Positions 1 through 8,483 of a stretch of 64,000 bases of DNA are shown here, one piece after another; within the stretch, counting starts at the first letter, position 1; every line of letters begins with the position of its first letter. Source of the stretch: Piscinibacter sp. HJYY11 (lineage in GTDB: Bacteria > Pseudomonadota > Gammaproteobacteria > Burkholderiales > Burkholderiaceae_C); NCBI RefSeq assembly GCF_016735515.1, contig NZ_JAERQZ010000001.1, forward strand, positions 310,001 to 374,000, in the 5' to 3' direction. The position numbers and the translations under genes were made by a program. The notes under the pieces were generated by a model. The model did no database searches. It worked only from the letters and a program-made list of their open reading frames with translations, and was not told the origin of the DNA.

Positions 1-116
1 AGACCGCTGCAGCGTTGGGCATCAGCCTGAAGACCCTCTACAACCGGCTCAAGGAGTACGCCACCTTGCCGGACGGCACGCTGTCCAAGCAGATCGCCGT
101 GGAGGAGGGGCCCTGA
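1..116 (+). CDS. C-terminal end of a Fis-type HTH regulator (partial)
   Basis: Only the last 37 codons lie in the window; the frame is open from base 3 to the TGA at 114-116. The translated tail contains LGISLKTLYNRLKEY, the typical Fis-type helix-turn-helix found at the C-terminus of NtrC-like sigma-54 activators and of some two-component response regulators. It therefore probably binds DNA as a transcription regulator. Which subclass it belongs to cannot be said, because the receiver and AAA+ regions would lie upstream of the window. It is followed by a short gap and an unrelated gene on the same strand. Confidence 0.75.
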   Translation, partial: TAAALGISLKTLYNRLKEYATLPDGTLSKQIAVEEGP

Positions 117-118
117 AA

Positions 119-152
119 GCCTGACGACCCGCTCTCGACGTGTCGTCCAGGC
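119..152 (+). terminator. Imperfect hairpin after the Fis-type regulator
   Basis: GCCTGACGAC pairs with GTCGTCCAGGC with one bulged base across a 13-base loop, three bases after the stop codon of the partial regulator. There is no T-run, so this is at most a weak or Rho-assisted terminator. Confidence 0.3.
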
Positions 153-180
153 CTCCTGAAGCAGTACGAAAGGAAAGCCC

Positions 181-633
181 ATGAGCCACGATGACATCGT
201 CGATACCTTGAATGAGCTGGTCGAGACCTCGAAAGACGGCGAACTCGGCTTCACCGCGTGTGCCAAGCACGTGCAGTCGAGCGACCTGCGCGATCTCTTC
301 CTGCGCCGCGCCGAGGAGTGCCGCAAAGCGGCGAGCGAGCTGCAGACCCTGGTGCTGGAGTACGGTGGCAAGCCGGACTCCGGCGGCTCGGCCACGGGTG
401 CGTTGCACCGCGGCTGGGTGGCGGTGCGCGGCTCACTCGCGGGTTACAGCGATCACGCGATGCTGGAAGAGTGCGAACGCGGCGAAGACGCCGCGCTCGC
501 ACGCTACCGCGCCGCGCTTCGCGAGGAGGCCCTGCCCGAGCCGGTACGGGCGGTCATTGCCCGCCAGCAGCTGGGCGTGCAGGCCAACCACGACCAGATC
601 AAGCGCTTGCGCGACATCGACAAGGCAGCCTGA
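181..633 (+). CDS. PA2169/DUF2383 family four-helix-bundle protein
   Basis: 150 aa, soluble, no signal peptide. The pattern is that of the PA2169/DUF2383 family: an N-terminal helix (DDIVDTLNELVETSKDGELGF), a central segment with EECRKAASELQ, and a C-terminal RQQLGVQANHDQIKRLRD helix. Family members are ferritin-like four-helix bundles of unknown function, often found next to stress genes. The start is supported by AGGAAA seven bases upstream of the ATG. It is a single gene bounded by a hairpin upstream and a strong bidirectional terminator downstream. The family call is from sequence pattern; the function is unknown. Confidence 0.8.
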   Translation: MSHDDIVDTLNELVETSKDGELGFTACAKHVQSSDLRDLFLRRAEECRKAASELQTLVLEYGGKPDSGGSATGALHRGWVAVRGSLAGYSDHAMLEECERGEDAALARYRAALREEALPEPVRAVIARQQLGVQANHDQIKRLRDIDKAA

Positions 634-650
634 CGGGCGCTGCGCATGAC

Positions 651-683
651 AAAGGCCGGCATTCAGCCGGCCTTTTTCTTTTT
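651..683. terminator. Bidirectional rho-independent terminator
   Basis: A 10-bp perfect stem (AAAGGCCGGC / GCCGGCCTTT) with loop ATTCA, followed on the + strand by a T-rich run to 683 and preceded by AAA for the opposite strand. It separates the convergent DUF2383 gene and the penicillin-binding protein gene. Confidence 0.9.
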
Positions 684-701
684 GGGCGCTGCGATCGTCT
701 T

Positions 702-3095
702 CTACTGCAGCGGCGAGGTCGACATCGACGCGCCGGCCGGGCCGCCCGACGACCAGCTGTCGCGCCGGCCGAGGGTCTGGATGAGCTGGTCGAGCTCCTG
801 CGACGTCTTCGGTGGCGCGTCGTCGCTCGGCGCCGCGTTCTCGGCCTGCGTGTCCTGCGGCGGCACTTCGAGCCGGGCGATGGATGCGCCGTCGCGCTCG
901 CTGATCGGCGACCAGCTCGCCATCACCGCGCCGGGCGACTGCGGGTCGGCAAAGCGTGCCCGTGCGTCCACGAGCCCGCCACGCAATGCGTCGCGGAAGA
1001 AATCGCCCACCAGCAGGATGGCGTTGTGGCCGCCCTGGCCCCAGTAGTCGCTGCGCATCGTCACCCGAGAATCGTTGAAGCCGACCCAGGCGCCGGCCAC
1101 GAGGCGCGGGTGCATCAGGATGAACCAGCCGTCGGTGTTGTTCTGCGTGGTGCCGGTCTTGCCGGCCACGTCGGCCGCGATGCCGAAACGCGTGCGCACC
1201 ATCGTGCCGGTGCCTTGCGACACCACGCCACGCATCATGTCGACAAGCGTCACGGCCGACTCAGGCGACATCGCACGCCGCGGCGACGAGCCGAACTCGG
1301 CGACGATGCGGCCGTCGCGGTCACGGATGCGCTTCACGACGAGCGGCTCGCGCCGCACGCCTTCATGCGCGATGGTGGCGTAGGCGTTGACCATCTCCAG
1401 CAGCGTGACCGGGCTCGTGCCGAGCGCGAGCGAGGGCACGGGGTCGAGCCGGCTCCGGTCGACGCCGGCGGCCTGGGCGAGCGACACCACGCGGTGGATG
1501 CCCACGTCCTGCATCACCTGCGCGGTGATGATGTTGCGCGAGTGAACGAGGCCGTCGCGCAGGGTGATGGTGGTGCCGGTCGGGGCCGTCATGTCGGTGG
1601 GCTTCCACACGCTGCCGTCGGTGCTGCGGATCTCGACCGCCTGGTCGAGGTAGGCGCGCTGCGGGCGAATGCCGCCCTCCAGCGCCGCGCCATACACGAA
1701 GGGCTTGAAGGTCGAGCCGGGCTGGCGCGCGGCCTGTGCCACGTGGTCGTACTGGTCGAGCTTGAAATCGCGGCTGCCCACCCAGGCCTTCACTTCGCCG
1801 GTCGTCGGGTCCATCGCGGCGAAGCCGGCTTCCAGGCGTGTCTTGCGGGCCTTGAGCGCAGCGATCCACTCCTTGTCGGACGAGAGCTCGCGCAGGGCCT
1901 TCTCTTCGCTCGCGCCGCCTTCGACGGCGCGGCGGAACTCCGGCGTCTCGCGGATCGCCGCGTTGAGCAGCTCTGGGCGCTGGCGCCAGAAGTAGGCAAA
2001 GGGCTCGGCACGACGCGCCAGGCGGGCGCCGCCGAGCGAGGTTTCGGGCAACTGGGCCTGGCTCCACTCCACGTCGGCGATCTGCTGCAGGGCTTCGGCC
2101 TGGCGCTCCACCGCCTGCTCGGCGGCGCGCTGCAGCGCCATCACCAGCGTGCTCTCGATCACGAGGCCGTCGGTGTAGAGGTTGATGCCGCGCGGCTCGG
2201 CCCATTCGAGCAGCCATTTGCGTGCGTGGTGCGTGAAATGCGGCGCGGGGCCGGATGCTTCGGCCTGGCGGTTGAGGCTCACCCGAAGCGGCTGCGCAGT
2301 GAGCTGGCGCAGGCGGCTGGCGTCGAGCGCGCCGCGCTTGTGCATCTGTGCGAGCACCAGGTTGCGCCGGTCGCGCGCGCGATCGGGATTGAGCACGGGG
2401 TTGTAGTAGCGCGGGCCCTTGAGCATGCCCACGAGCGTGGCGCTCTCCACCTCGTTCAGGTCGGCTGCCGACTTGTTCCAGTAGGTGCGCGCGGCCATCT
2501 CCACGCCCACGGCGTTGAAGAGGAAGGGCGCGGTGTTGAGGTAGGCCTCGAGGATCTCCTGCTTGGTGTAGAGCTGCTCGATGCGCAGCGCGGTGACCAG
2601 CTCCTTGAGCTTGCGGTGCAACGAGCGGCTGCGGCCGATCTCTTCGGGGAAGAGGTTGCGTGCGAGCTGCTGCGTGATCGTGGAGCCGCCCTGCGTGCGG
2701 CCGGTGGCGGTGTTGTAGATCGCCGCGACGAGGCGCTTGTAGTCCACGCCGCCATGCGTGTGGAAGCGGTGGTCTTCGGTCGCGAGCAGGGCGTCGATCA
2801 GGTGCGGCGAGACCTCCTCGACCGTCACGCGCTGCTTCGGGCCGCGGCTGAAGGTGGCGAGCACCTCGCCATCGGCCGAGAGCAGCACCGAGGGCCGGGC
2901 CGAGGTGACCTGGCGCAGGTCGTGCGCATCGGGTGCGTGGCGAAGGAGATGGGTGAAGTAGGCCGCGCTCAGGCCGACGGTGAGGCACACGCCCGCGATG
3001 CCGCTCCACAGAGCGATGCGCGCCGGTCGCCATCGGCTCGAGCGAGACCGTGGCGTGGGGGCGGGCGGCGGTGGGTCTGAGGCGGGCGGTGGCAT
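702..3095 (-). CDS. Class A penicillin-binding protein (bifunctional transglycosylase/transpeptidase)
   Basis: 797 aa. It polymerises glycan strands and cross-links peptides in the periplasm while anchored in the inner membrane. A Pro/Arg-rich cytoplasmic tail is followed by one membrane segment at about residues 27-49. The GT51 transglycosylase domain (about 85-260) has the catalytic Glu in ATEDHRF (Glu107) and the motif GGSTITQQLARN. The transpeptidase domain carries all three motifs: STFK (Ser461), SRN (519-521) and KTGTT (646-650). A long helical insert (about 325-430) links the two. Length and order fit the PBP1 type; PBP1a, 1b or 1c cannot be decided with confidence. The gene is monocistronic and convergent with the DUF2383 gene. 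Confidence 0.92.
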   Translation of the reverse strand: MPPPASDPPPPAPTPRSRSSRWRPARIALWSGIAGVCLTVGLSAAYFTHLLRHAPDAHDLRQVTSARPSVLLSADGEVLATFSRGPKQRVTVEEVSPHLIDALLATEDHRFHTHGGVDYKRLVAAIYNTATGRTQGGSTITQQLARNLFPEEIGRSRSLHRKLKELVTALRIEQLYTKQEILEAYLNTAPFLFNAVGVEMAARTYWNKSAADLNEVESATLVGMLKGPRYYNPVLNPDRARDRRNLVLAQMHKRGALDASRLRQLTAQPLRVSLNRQAEASGPAPHFTHHARKWLLEWAEPRGINLYTDGLVIESTLVMALQRAAEQAVERQAEALQQIADVEWSQAQLPETSLGGARLARRAEPFAYFWRQRPELLNAAIRETPEFRRAVEGGASEEKALRELSSDKEWIAALKARKTRLEAGFAAMDPTTGEVKAWVGSRDFKLDQYDHVAQAARQPGSTFKPFVYGAALEGGIRPQRAYLDQAVEIRSTDGSVWKPTDMTAPTGTTITLRDGLVHSRNIITAQVMQDVGIHRVVSLAQAAGVDRSRLDPVPSLALGTSPVTLLEMVNAYATIAHEGVRREPLVVKRIRDRDGRIVAEFGSSPRRAMSPESAVTLVDMMRGVVSQGTGTMVRTRFGIAADVAGKTGTTQNNTDGWFILMHPRLVAGAWVGFNDSRVTMRSDYWGQGGHNAILLVGDFFRDALRGGLVDARARFADPQSPGAVMASWSPISERDGASIARLEVPPQDTQAENAAPSDDAPPKTSQELDQLIQTLGRRDSWSSGGPAGASMSTSPLQ

Positions 3096-3217
3096 GCCGG
3101 GATGGTGGTGTCACCTGCAGGAGGTGGCTGTAGGACGGCAAGCCAATGCACGGTCAGCGGCGCTCGGCTTTTGCAGTCGCGCGCGGGTACGATGAAGTGA
3201 TTCACCGAGGACATGAG

Positions 3218-4252
3218 ATGCGCATCCAAGACCTTCTGCAAACCGAGCTGCCCATCATCCAGGCCCCGATGGCCGGTGTGCAGACAAGCCCGCTGGCCAT
3301 TGCCGTGATCGACGCGGGCGGCGTGGGCTCGCTGCCCGCCGCGATGCTCGCGCTGCCCGCGCTGCAAGACGAGCTGAAGGCGCTCTCGGCCCGCGGCGGC
3401 GCGTGGAACGTCAACTTCTTTTCCCACACCACGCCCGCGCCCGATGCGGTGCGCGAGGCCCGCTGGCGCGCGCGGCTCGCCCCGTACCACCGGGAATACG
3501 GCATCGACATCGACAAGGTGCCCGCCGGCGCCGGCCGGCAGCCGTTCAGCCACGAAGCCGCCGATGTGCTGGAGCCTTTCAAGCCACCGATCGTGAGCTT
3601 CCATTTCGGCCTGCCCGCGCCCGACCTGCTCAAGCGTGTGCGGGGCTGGGGCTCGCGCATCGTGTCGTCGGCCACCACGGTCGACGAGGCGCTGTGGCTG
3701 CAGGAGCACGGCGTCGACGCGGTGATCGCGCAGGGCCTGGAGGCCGGCGGCCACCGCGGCCACTTCCTCGACCATGACCTGAGCCTGCAGCAGGGCCTGC
3801 TGACGCTCCTGCCGCAGATCGTGGCGGCCGTGAAGGTGCCGGTAATCGCCGCAGGTGGCATCGCCGATGCGAACGCCGTGAAGGCGGCGATGGCGCTCGG
3901 CGCCTCGGCCGTGCAGGTGGGCACGGCCTACATGCTGTGCCCCGAAGCGCAGACCTCGGCGCTGCACCGCGCCGCGCTGCGCAGCCCGCAGGCGCGCCAC
4001 ACGGCACTCACCAACCTCTTCACCGGCCGGCCGGCGCGCGGCATCGTGAACCGGCTGATGCGCGAGCTGGGGCCCCTGTCGGCCGATGCGCCGGAGTTTC
4101 CGACCGCCACCGCGGCGATTGCACCGCTGCGCTCGGCCACGGAGGCCAAGGGGCTGGGCGACTTCACGCCGCTGTGGTCGGGGCAGCGGGTGGGGAATGT
4201 GGAAGGGCTCGGCGCCGCGGCGCTCACCCGCGCACTGGCGAAGGGTCTCTGA
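3218..4252 (+). CDS. Nitronate monooxygenase-like FMN enzyme
   Basis: 344 aa TIM-barrel protein of the nitronate monooxygenase (2-nitropropane dioxygenase) family. These FMN enzymes oxidise alkyl nitronates, including propionate 3-nitronate, to aldehydes or ketones. Family marks are the N-terminal LPIIQAPMAG, the EAGGHRGHF segment with the usual catalytic-site His, and the phosphate-binding stretches PVIAAGGIAD and LGASAVQVGTAYMLCPE. The ATG at 3218 is chosen because GAGGA sits just upstream and homology begins there; the frame is open earlier from 3146 but that part is not family-like. The promoter lies between this gene and the divergent penicillin-binding protein gene. Confidence 0.85.
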   Translation: MRIQDLLQTELPIIQAPMAGVQTSPLAIAVIDAGGVGSLPAAMLALPALQDELKALSARGGAWNVNFFSHTTPAPDAVREARWRARLAPYHREYGIDIDKVPAGAGRQPFSHEAADVLEPFKPPIVSFHFGLPAPDLLKRVRGWGSRIVSSATTVDEALWLQEHGVDAVIAQGLEAGGHRGHFLDHDLSLQQGLLTLLPQIVAAVKVPVIAAGGIADANAVKAAMALGASAVQVGTAYMLCPEAQTSALHRAALRSPQARHTALTNLFTGRPARGIVNRLMRELGPLSADAPEFPTATAAIAPLRSATEAKGLGDFTPLWSGQRVGNVEGLGAAALTRALAKGL

Positions 4253-4271
4253 GGACGCGTACCACGCCTCC

Positions 4272-4625
4272 ATGAAGAAGCCTGCCCCCAGCGCAAAGTT
4301 CAGGTTCCGCATCACGGTGGGCGATGCCATCGCCATCGGGCCCGGCAAGGTGGCCCTGCTCGAGGCCATTGCGGCCACCGGCTCGATCTCGGCGGCGGCG
4401 CAGAGCCTCGACATGTCGTATCGCCGTGCCTGGCTGCTGCTGGACGAGATGAACCGCATGCTGCGTGCGCCGGTCGCCGACTCGGCGCGGGGCGGGGCGG
4501 TCCGTGGTGGCAGCGAGATCACCGAGGTGGGCCGCCAGCTGATCGAGACCTATCGCCGGATCGAAGCGAAGGCGGCCGAGGCCTGCGCCGATGAGATCAG
4601 GCAATTGCAGTCGCTGATCGACTAG
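4272..4625 (+). CDS. ModE-type winged-helix transcription regulator (HTH domain only)
   Basis: 117 aa. The sequence matches the N-terminal winged HTH of ModE/LysR-like regulators: GPGKVALLEAIAATGSISAAAQSL, then DMSYRRAWLLLDEMN, and a C-terminal wing ending in LIETYRRIEAKA. The molybdate-binding MOP domains of full ModE are absent, so it may sense no metal itself or act with a partner; short ModE-like proteins of this size are common in proteobacteria. It begins 19 bases after the nitronate monooxygenase stop, so the two are probably co-transcribed. Its stop TAG overlaps the stop of convergent mltA inside the palindrome CTAG, so the two genes share four terminal bases. Confidence 0.85.
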   Translation: MKKPAPSAKFRFRITVGDAIAIGPGKVALLEAIAATGSISAAAQSLDMSYRRAWLLLDEMNRMLRAPVADSARGGAVRGGSEITEVGRQLIETYRRIEAKAAEACADEIRQLQSLID

Positions 4626-6376
4626 TCCACCTCCACGCAGAACTCGCCGTCCGGCACGAGGCACCCGCTGTCGGCCTCGGCCGTGCCCAGCGCCACGCCG
4701 CGCGTGAGCAGCTTGCTCGACGCGAGCCGGTTGGCCTCGGCAGTGGGCAGCATCACCCACATCTGGCCACGGTGCTTCGTCGAGCGGGCCATCTGGCCGG
4801 CCTCGTTGCCGAAGCCCCAGAAGTAGTCGGCCCGCACGGCGCCGCGGATGGCGCCGCCGGTGTCCTGTGCGAACACCAGGCGTTGCATCGAGATGGCCGA
4901 GCCCTTGGGGGCCGGGGCGCTCAGGTAGACGGGGTAGCCGAGCGGCGTGACACGCGGGTCGACGGCGACCGAGCGGCCGGGCGTGAGCGGCACGCCGAGC
5001 GCGCCCTGCGGGCCTTCGGTCATGGGCCGGTCGGCCACGGTCTTGAAGAAGACGAAGCTCGGGTCGGCCAAGAGGCGGCCGGTGACGGTGGCCTTGGCCG
5101 GCTTCGCGGCGGTGGTGGTGGCCGCAGGGGCAGGGCGCCTGGCGGGAATGCCCGCGTTCGACCCGGCGGCCGGCGTGGGCGAGGATTTGCGCGCGCCCTT
5201 CAACAGCTCCTCGACCAGTGGGTCGTCCTTGGCGCTGCTGGTGCTCGACGTCGCCGGTGATCCCTGGGCTGGCTTGACCGACATGCCACGCGTCAGCACC
5301 GGTGTGTCGTCGGCGGGCTCTTCGGCGGCATCGCCTTCGATCACGAAGCTGTCGGGTTGCTCGCCGCCGCCCGCAGGCGCACCGAGGCCTCGCGTGGCGA
5401 CGCGCACGTTCTGCTTGGGCACCACGCGCAGCGGCTTGAAGGGGTGGCCGTTCTGCTCGGCATATTGCAGCCTCATGATCTGGCCGTCGGGCATGCGCAC
5501 GCGGCCGGAGCCTTGCACCTGCATGGCGTAGAGCGCGAGCGGGTCGTTGACCCACACCACCACCGGTGCGTCGATGCCTTGCGGCAGGCCGAGCGCTTCG
5601 AGCTCGGCGCGGGTGTAGTAGGGCTCGACCCGCGCATCGGGCGCCCCGGCCTTGCCGACCAGGCGCACGCGCAGGCGGCGGTCGCGGTCGTCGAGCTCGA
5701 AGCGGCGCATGTCCATCGCAAAGGTGGCGGTGTCGCCCGGCTGCGCGGGCAGCAGCAGGTTGCCTTCCGGGCGCACGCGCACGACCGCGCGTCGCTGGGC
5801 CTTGGGCACACGTGTCCAGTCGATGGTGTAGAGGTCGCGCGGCACGCCGAGCACCGGCGTGCTGAATTCGGCATCGCGCTGCATCTGGCCTTCGAGCAGG
5901 GGCTCGAAATAGCCGGTCACGTCGCCATCGCCGCGGGCGTCGGTGTGGAGGATGCGCAAGAGCGTGAAGCGGCTCTCGAAGAAGCTGCGCATCGCGCGGG
6001 TGGTGGGCGGCACGGTCTTCGCCGAGGCGCAGATCTCTCGCCAGTCGTCGCGCTTCTGCAGCACCTCGCATGAGTTGCGAAAGGCGCTCCAGCTGGCGCG
6101 CATGTCGTCTTCCTGCCAGCCGGGCAGCTCGTCGTAGCTCGCGAGCTTGAACATCGCGTTGCGCGTGCGCACCTCGGTCGGCCCCTTGGGCGCGGCCTTG
6201 CCAGTGCTGGCGGGCACGCGCTGAGGCGTGTTCGTCAGCGCGGGTGCTGCGCCGGCCTGAGGCGCCGGTGCCGACGAGGCCGCAGGCGGTGGAGGCTTGC
6301 TGGACGAGCAACCTGCAAGCCCCGCCACGACGGCGAGCGCGAGGCCCAGGGCGGTGCGGGTCGGCAGGCGTTTCAT
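4622..6376 (-). CDS. mltA: Membrane-bound lytic murein transglycosylase A (lipoprotein)
   Basis: 584 aa. It cleaves peptidoglycan glycan strands with formation of 1,6-anhydromuramic acid and is anchored to the outer membrane. The ATG at 6376 gives a lipoprotein signal with lipobox LAGC (Cys23). The MltA domain has the conserved GSGRVRMPDG and YAEQNGHPFKPL stretches, and the 3D domain has QDTGGAIRGAVRADYFWGFG with the expected catalytic Asp. Between them a Pro/Ala/Ser/Thr-rich insert of roughly 110 residues replaces the short linker seen in typical MltA proteins, making it clearly longer than the usual 365-400 aa. No clear Shine-Dalgarno sequence precedes the ATG. Confidence 0.88.
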   Translation of the reverse strand: MKRLPTRTALGLALAVVAGLAGCSSSKPPPPAASSAPAPQAGAAPALTNTPQRVPASTGKAAPKGPTEVRTRNAMFKLASYDELPGWQEDDMRASWSAFRNSCEVLQKRDDWREICASAKTVPPTTRAMRSFFESRFTLLRILHTDARGDGDVTGYFEPLLEGQMQRDAEFSTPVLGVPRDLYTIDWTRVPKAQRRAVVRVRPEGNLLLPAQPGDTATFAMDMRRFELDDRDRRLRVRLVGKAGAPDARVEPYYTRAELEALGLPQGIDAPVVVWVNDPLALYAMQVQGSGRVRMPDGQIMRLQYAEQNGHPFKPLRVVPKQNVRVATRGLGAPAGGGEQPDSFVIEGDAAEEPADDTPVLTRGMSVKPAQGSPATSSTSSAKDDPLVEELLKGARKSSPTPAAGSNAGIPARRPAPAATTTAAKPAKATVTGRLLADPSFVFFKTVADRPMTEGPQGALGVPLTPGRSVAVDPRVTPLGYPVYLSAPAPKGSAISMQRLVFAQDTGGAIRGAVRADYFWGFGNEAGQMARSTKHRGQMWVMLPTAEANRLASSKLLTRGVALGTAEADSGCLVPDGEFCVEVD

Positions 6377-6413
6377 GGTGGGAAGCCTAGGCCTTGCGTG
6401 GCCGCGGTCCAAC

Positions 6414-6491
6414 TGACCTTCGTCAACCGGGGCCTCATCCATCTGCCGGATGACCTTGGTCACGCGGCGCGCCCAGGCGCCGCCGGTATTC
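6414..6491 (+). promoter_or_regulatory. Two palindromic TGAC-N4-GTCA boxes and -10-like element before tssJ
   Basis: TGACCTTCGTCA lies at 6414-6425 and TGACCTTGGTCA at 6451-6462, 37 bases apart. From the second box, 24 bases separate TGACCTTGGTC from GTATTC at 6486-6491. The same box and spacing recur before five other genes in this window, so this is proposed as an activator-dependent promoter of the tssJKLM-tagF-ppkA operon. The first box also faces mltA on the other strand (CTAGGC 24 bases away), but that hexamer would sit only about 8 bases from the mltA start, so that link is doubtful. Confidence 0.5.
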
Positions 6492-6533
6492 TGCGGGCGA
6501 CCCTCGGGGGAGCCTCGTGCGCCCCTGCCTTCC

Positions 6534-6563
6534 CGACGAACGATCGACGAACGATCGACGAAC
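6534..6563. repeat. 11-bp tandem direct repeat in the tssJ leader
   Basis: CGACGAACGAT occurs twice in a row, followed by a partial third copy CGACGAAC. It lies between the proposed promoter and the tssJ start. Its role is unknown; the repeat number could vary by slippage. Confidence 0.7.
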
Positions 6564-6576
6564 CCGAAGCTCGCAC

Positions 6577-7074
6577 ATGACCCAGTTCCTTCTTCCCCAA
6601 GACCGTCGCCGCTGGTTGCTCACCGCCTCTGGCGCGGCTGCCGCGGTGGCGCTGCCCGGCTGCGGAATGTTCAGCAGCGGCCCGGCCACGCTGAGCACGA
6701 CGGTGGTGGCCACGGCGCAGGTCAACCCCGATGCGCGCCGTCGGCCGTCGCCGGTGGTGGTGCGCGTCTTCGAGCTGAAGGCGCCCACGCTGTTCGAGCA
6801 GGCCGACTTCGTGTCGCTGTTCGAGAAGGACCAGGCCGTGCTGGCCGCCGACCTCGTGAGCCGCGAAGAGTTCGTGCTGCGTCCCGGGGAGAGCAAGCCC
6901 ATCAGCAAGCCGCTCTCGCCCGACACCAAGTTCATCGGCGTGATGGCCGCCTTCCGCGAGCTCGAGCGCGCCCGCTGGCGCGCCGTGGTGCCGGTGGTGG
7001 CCAAGAAGAAGAACGTGGTCGAGATCAACCTCGACGGCATCGTCCTCCAGGCCAAGCGCACTTCTCCGAAGTAA
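6577..7074 (+). CDS. tssJ: T6SS outer-membrane lipoprotein TssJ
   Basis: 165 aa. TssJ is the outer-membrane lipoprotein that nucleates the T6SS membrane complex and contacts the TssM periplasmic domain. The ATG at 6577 gives a signal with lipobox LPGC (Cys29). Before its hydrophobic core it has DRRRWLLTASG, which resembles a twin-arginine signal, unusual but seen for some lipoproteins. The mature part has the SciN/VasD pattern (VVVRVFELK, FEQADFVSLFEKD and the C-terminal NVVEINLDG). It is the first gene of the + strand T6SS operon, 36 bases before tssK. Confidence 0.9.
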   Translation: MTQFLLPQDRRRWLLTASGAAAAVALPGCGMFSSGPATLSTTVVATAQVNPDARRRPSPVVVRVFELKAPTLFEQADFVSLFEKDQAVLAADLVSREEFVLRPGESKPISKPLSPDTKFIGVMAAFRELERARWRAVVPVVAKKKNVVEINLDGIVLQAKRTSPK

Positions 7075-7110
7075 AGCAACACCTTCTCCTCCTCAAAGAA
7101 GACACAACCC

Positions 7111-8442
7111 ATGAGCTGGCGCGCCAAAGTCGTGTGGTCCTCGGGCATGTTCCTGCAGCCCCATCATTTCCAGCAGGAAACCCGCTACCTCGAACGGCTG
7201 GTCGATGCGCGTGCGCGCTGCCTCTCGCCCTTCGCGTGGGGCTTTGCCGACCTGGAGATCGACGAAGGGCTGCTCGCCCTGGGCAAGGTGGGGCTCACGC
7301 GCGCGAGCGGCATGCTGCCCGACGGCACCCCCTTCGCCATGCCGCAACTCGACCCGCTGCCGGCGCCGCTGGAGATCTCGCCCGATGTGAAGGGCGAGCT
7401 GATCTACCTCGCGTTGCCGCTGCAACGTGAGGGCCTCAATGAAGTGGACTTCGGCACGGGTGACGGCGAGCTCGCCCGCTTCGCCGCCGTCGAGGAAGAG
7501 GTGCGCGACAACACCGACGCCTCCGACGAGCCCACCACCATCCAGACTGGCAAGCTGCGCCTGCGCCTCGTGCGCGCGAAAGAAGCGGGCGAGGCCTACG
7601 CGCTGCTCGGCGTGGCCTTCGTGGCCGAACGGCGCAGCGACGGCCAGGTGACGCTGGAGCGCCACTACATCGCGCCGCAGGTCGCCATCGATGCGACGGC
7701 GCAGCTCTCGGCCAGTGCCTCGCTGCTGCACGGCCTGATCCTGCAGCGTGCGCAGCAACTCGCCGGCCGCATGGGGCAGCTGAGCCACGGTGTCTCGGAG
7801 ATGGCCGACTTCCTGATGCTGCAGACGCTCAACCGCAACGAGCCCATCTTCAGCCAGCACGCCGCGTCGCCGGTGGCCCACCCGCGCGAGCTGCACGGCG
7901 ACTGCCTGCGGCTGGCCGGCGACCTGGCCACGCTCTCCAGCAGCGCACGCCGGCCGCCCGAATTCCCGCCGTACCGGCACGACGACCTGGCCCGCACCTT
8001 CACGCCGGTCTTCGACGCGCTGCGCGGCATGCTGACGGCCGTGCTGGAACAGAAGGCGATCCAGGTCGAGCTGGTCGATCGCAAGCACGGGGTGCGTACC
8101 GCCGTCGTCAGCGACATCGAGCTGGCGCGCAACGCGACCTTCTACCTCGCGGTGAATGCACAGCTGTCGCATGAGCAGCTGCGCCAGCGCTTCCCGGCGC
8201 AGACCAAGATCGGACCGCCCGAGAAGATCCGCGACCTCGTCAACCTGCAGCTGCCCGGCATCGGCCTCGCGGCGCAGGCGGTGGCGCCGCGCGAGCTGCC
8301 GTTCCACGACGGCTTCTTCTATTTCAAGCTGGAGCGGGGCGGCGAGCTGTGGAAGCCGATCGAGCAGAACGGCAGCTTCGCAATGCACACCGCGGGTGAT
8401 TTCCCCGGCCTGGAGCTGGAGCTGTGGGCCGTGCGCAAGTGA
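7111..8442 (+). CDS. tssK: T6SS baseplate subunit TssK
   Basis: 443 aa, the usual TssK length. TssK trimers link the baseplate wedges (TssEFG) to the cytoplasmic parts of TssL/TssM. The family signature at the N-terminus is clear: VVWSSGMFLQPHHFQQETRYLE. The C-terminal neck and receptor-binding region includes IRDLVNLQLPGIGLAAQAVAPRELPFH in two stretches conserved in the family. It is cytoplasmic, without signal or membrane segments. It sits between tssJ and tssL, the classical order. Confidence 0.95.
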   Translation: MSWRAKVVWSSGMFLQPHHFQQETRYLERLVDARARCLSPFAWGFADLEIDEGLLALGKVGLTRASGMLPDGTPFAMPQLDPLPAPLEISPDVKGELIYLALPLQREGLNEVDFGTGDGELARFAAVEEEVRDNTDASDEPTTIQTGKLRLRLVRAKEAGEAYALLGVAFVAERRSDGQVTLERHYIAPQVAIDATAQLSASASLLHGLILQRAQQLAGRMGQLSHGVSEMADFLMLQTLNRNEPIFSQHAASPVAHPRELHGDCLRLAGDLATLSSSARRPPEFPPYRHDDLARTFTPVFDALRGMLTAVLEQKAIQVELVDRKHGVRTAVVSDIELARNATFYLAVNAQLSHEQLRQRFPAQTKIGPPEKIRDLVNLQLPGIGLAAQAVAPRELPFHDGFFYFKLERGGELWKPIEQNGSFAMHTAGDFPGLELELWAVRK

Positions 8443-8483
8443 TGCGGCGCCCCTGATCCCCTACACCTGAACAAGAGCCCGCG

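Noticed and set aside
258..3080. 940-codon + strand frame over the DUF2383 and penicillin-binding protein genes
   Set aside because: It runs through a strong terminator and is out of frame with one gene and antisense to the other; no family features.
6385..6425. Promoter of mltA using the same palindrome in reverse
   Set aside because: CTAGGC is 24 bases from the box on the minus strand, but it lies about 8 bases from the mltA ATG, which would need a leaderless mRNA; left as a side remark only.
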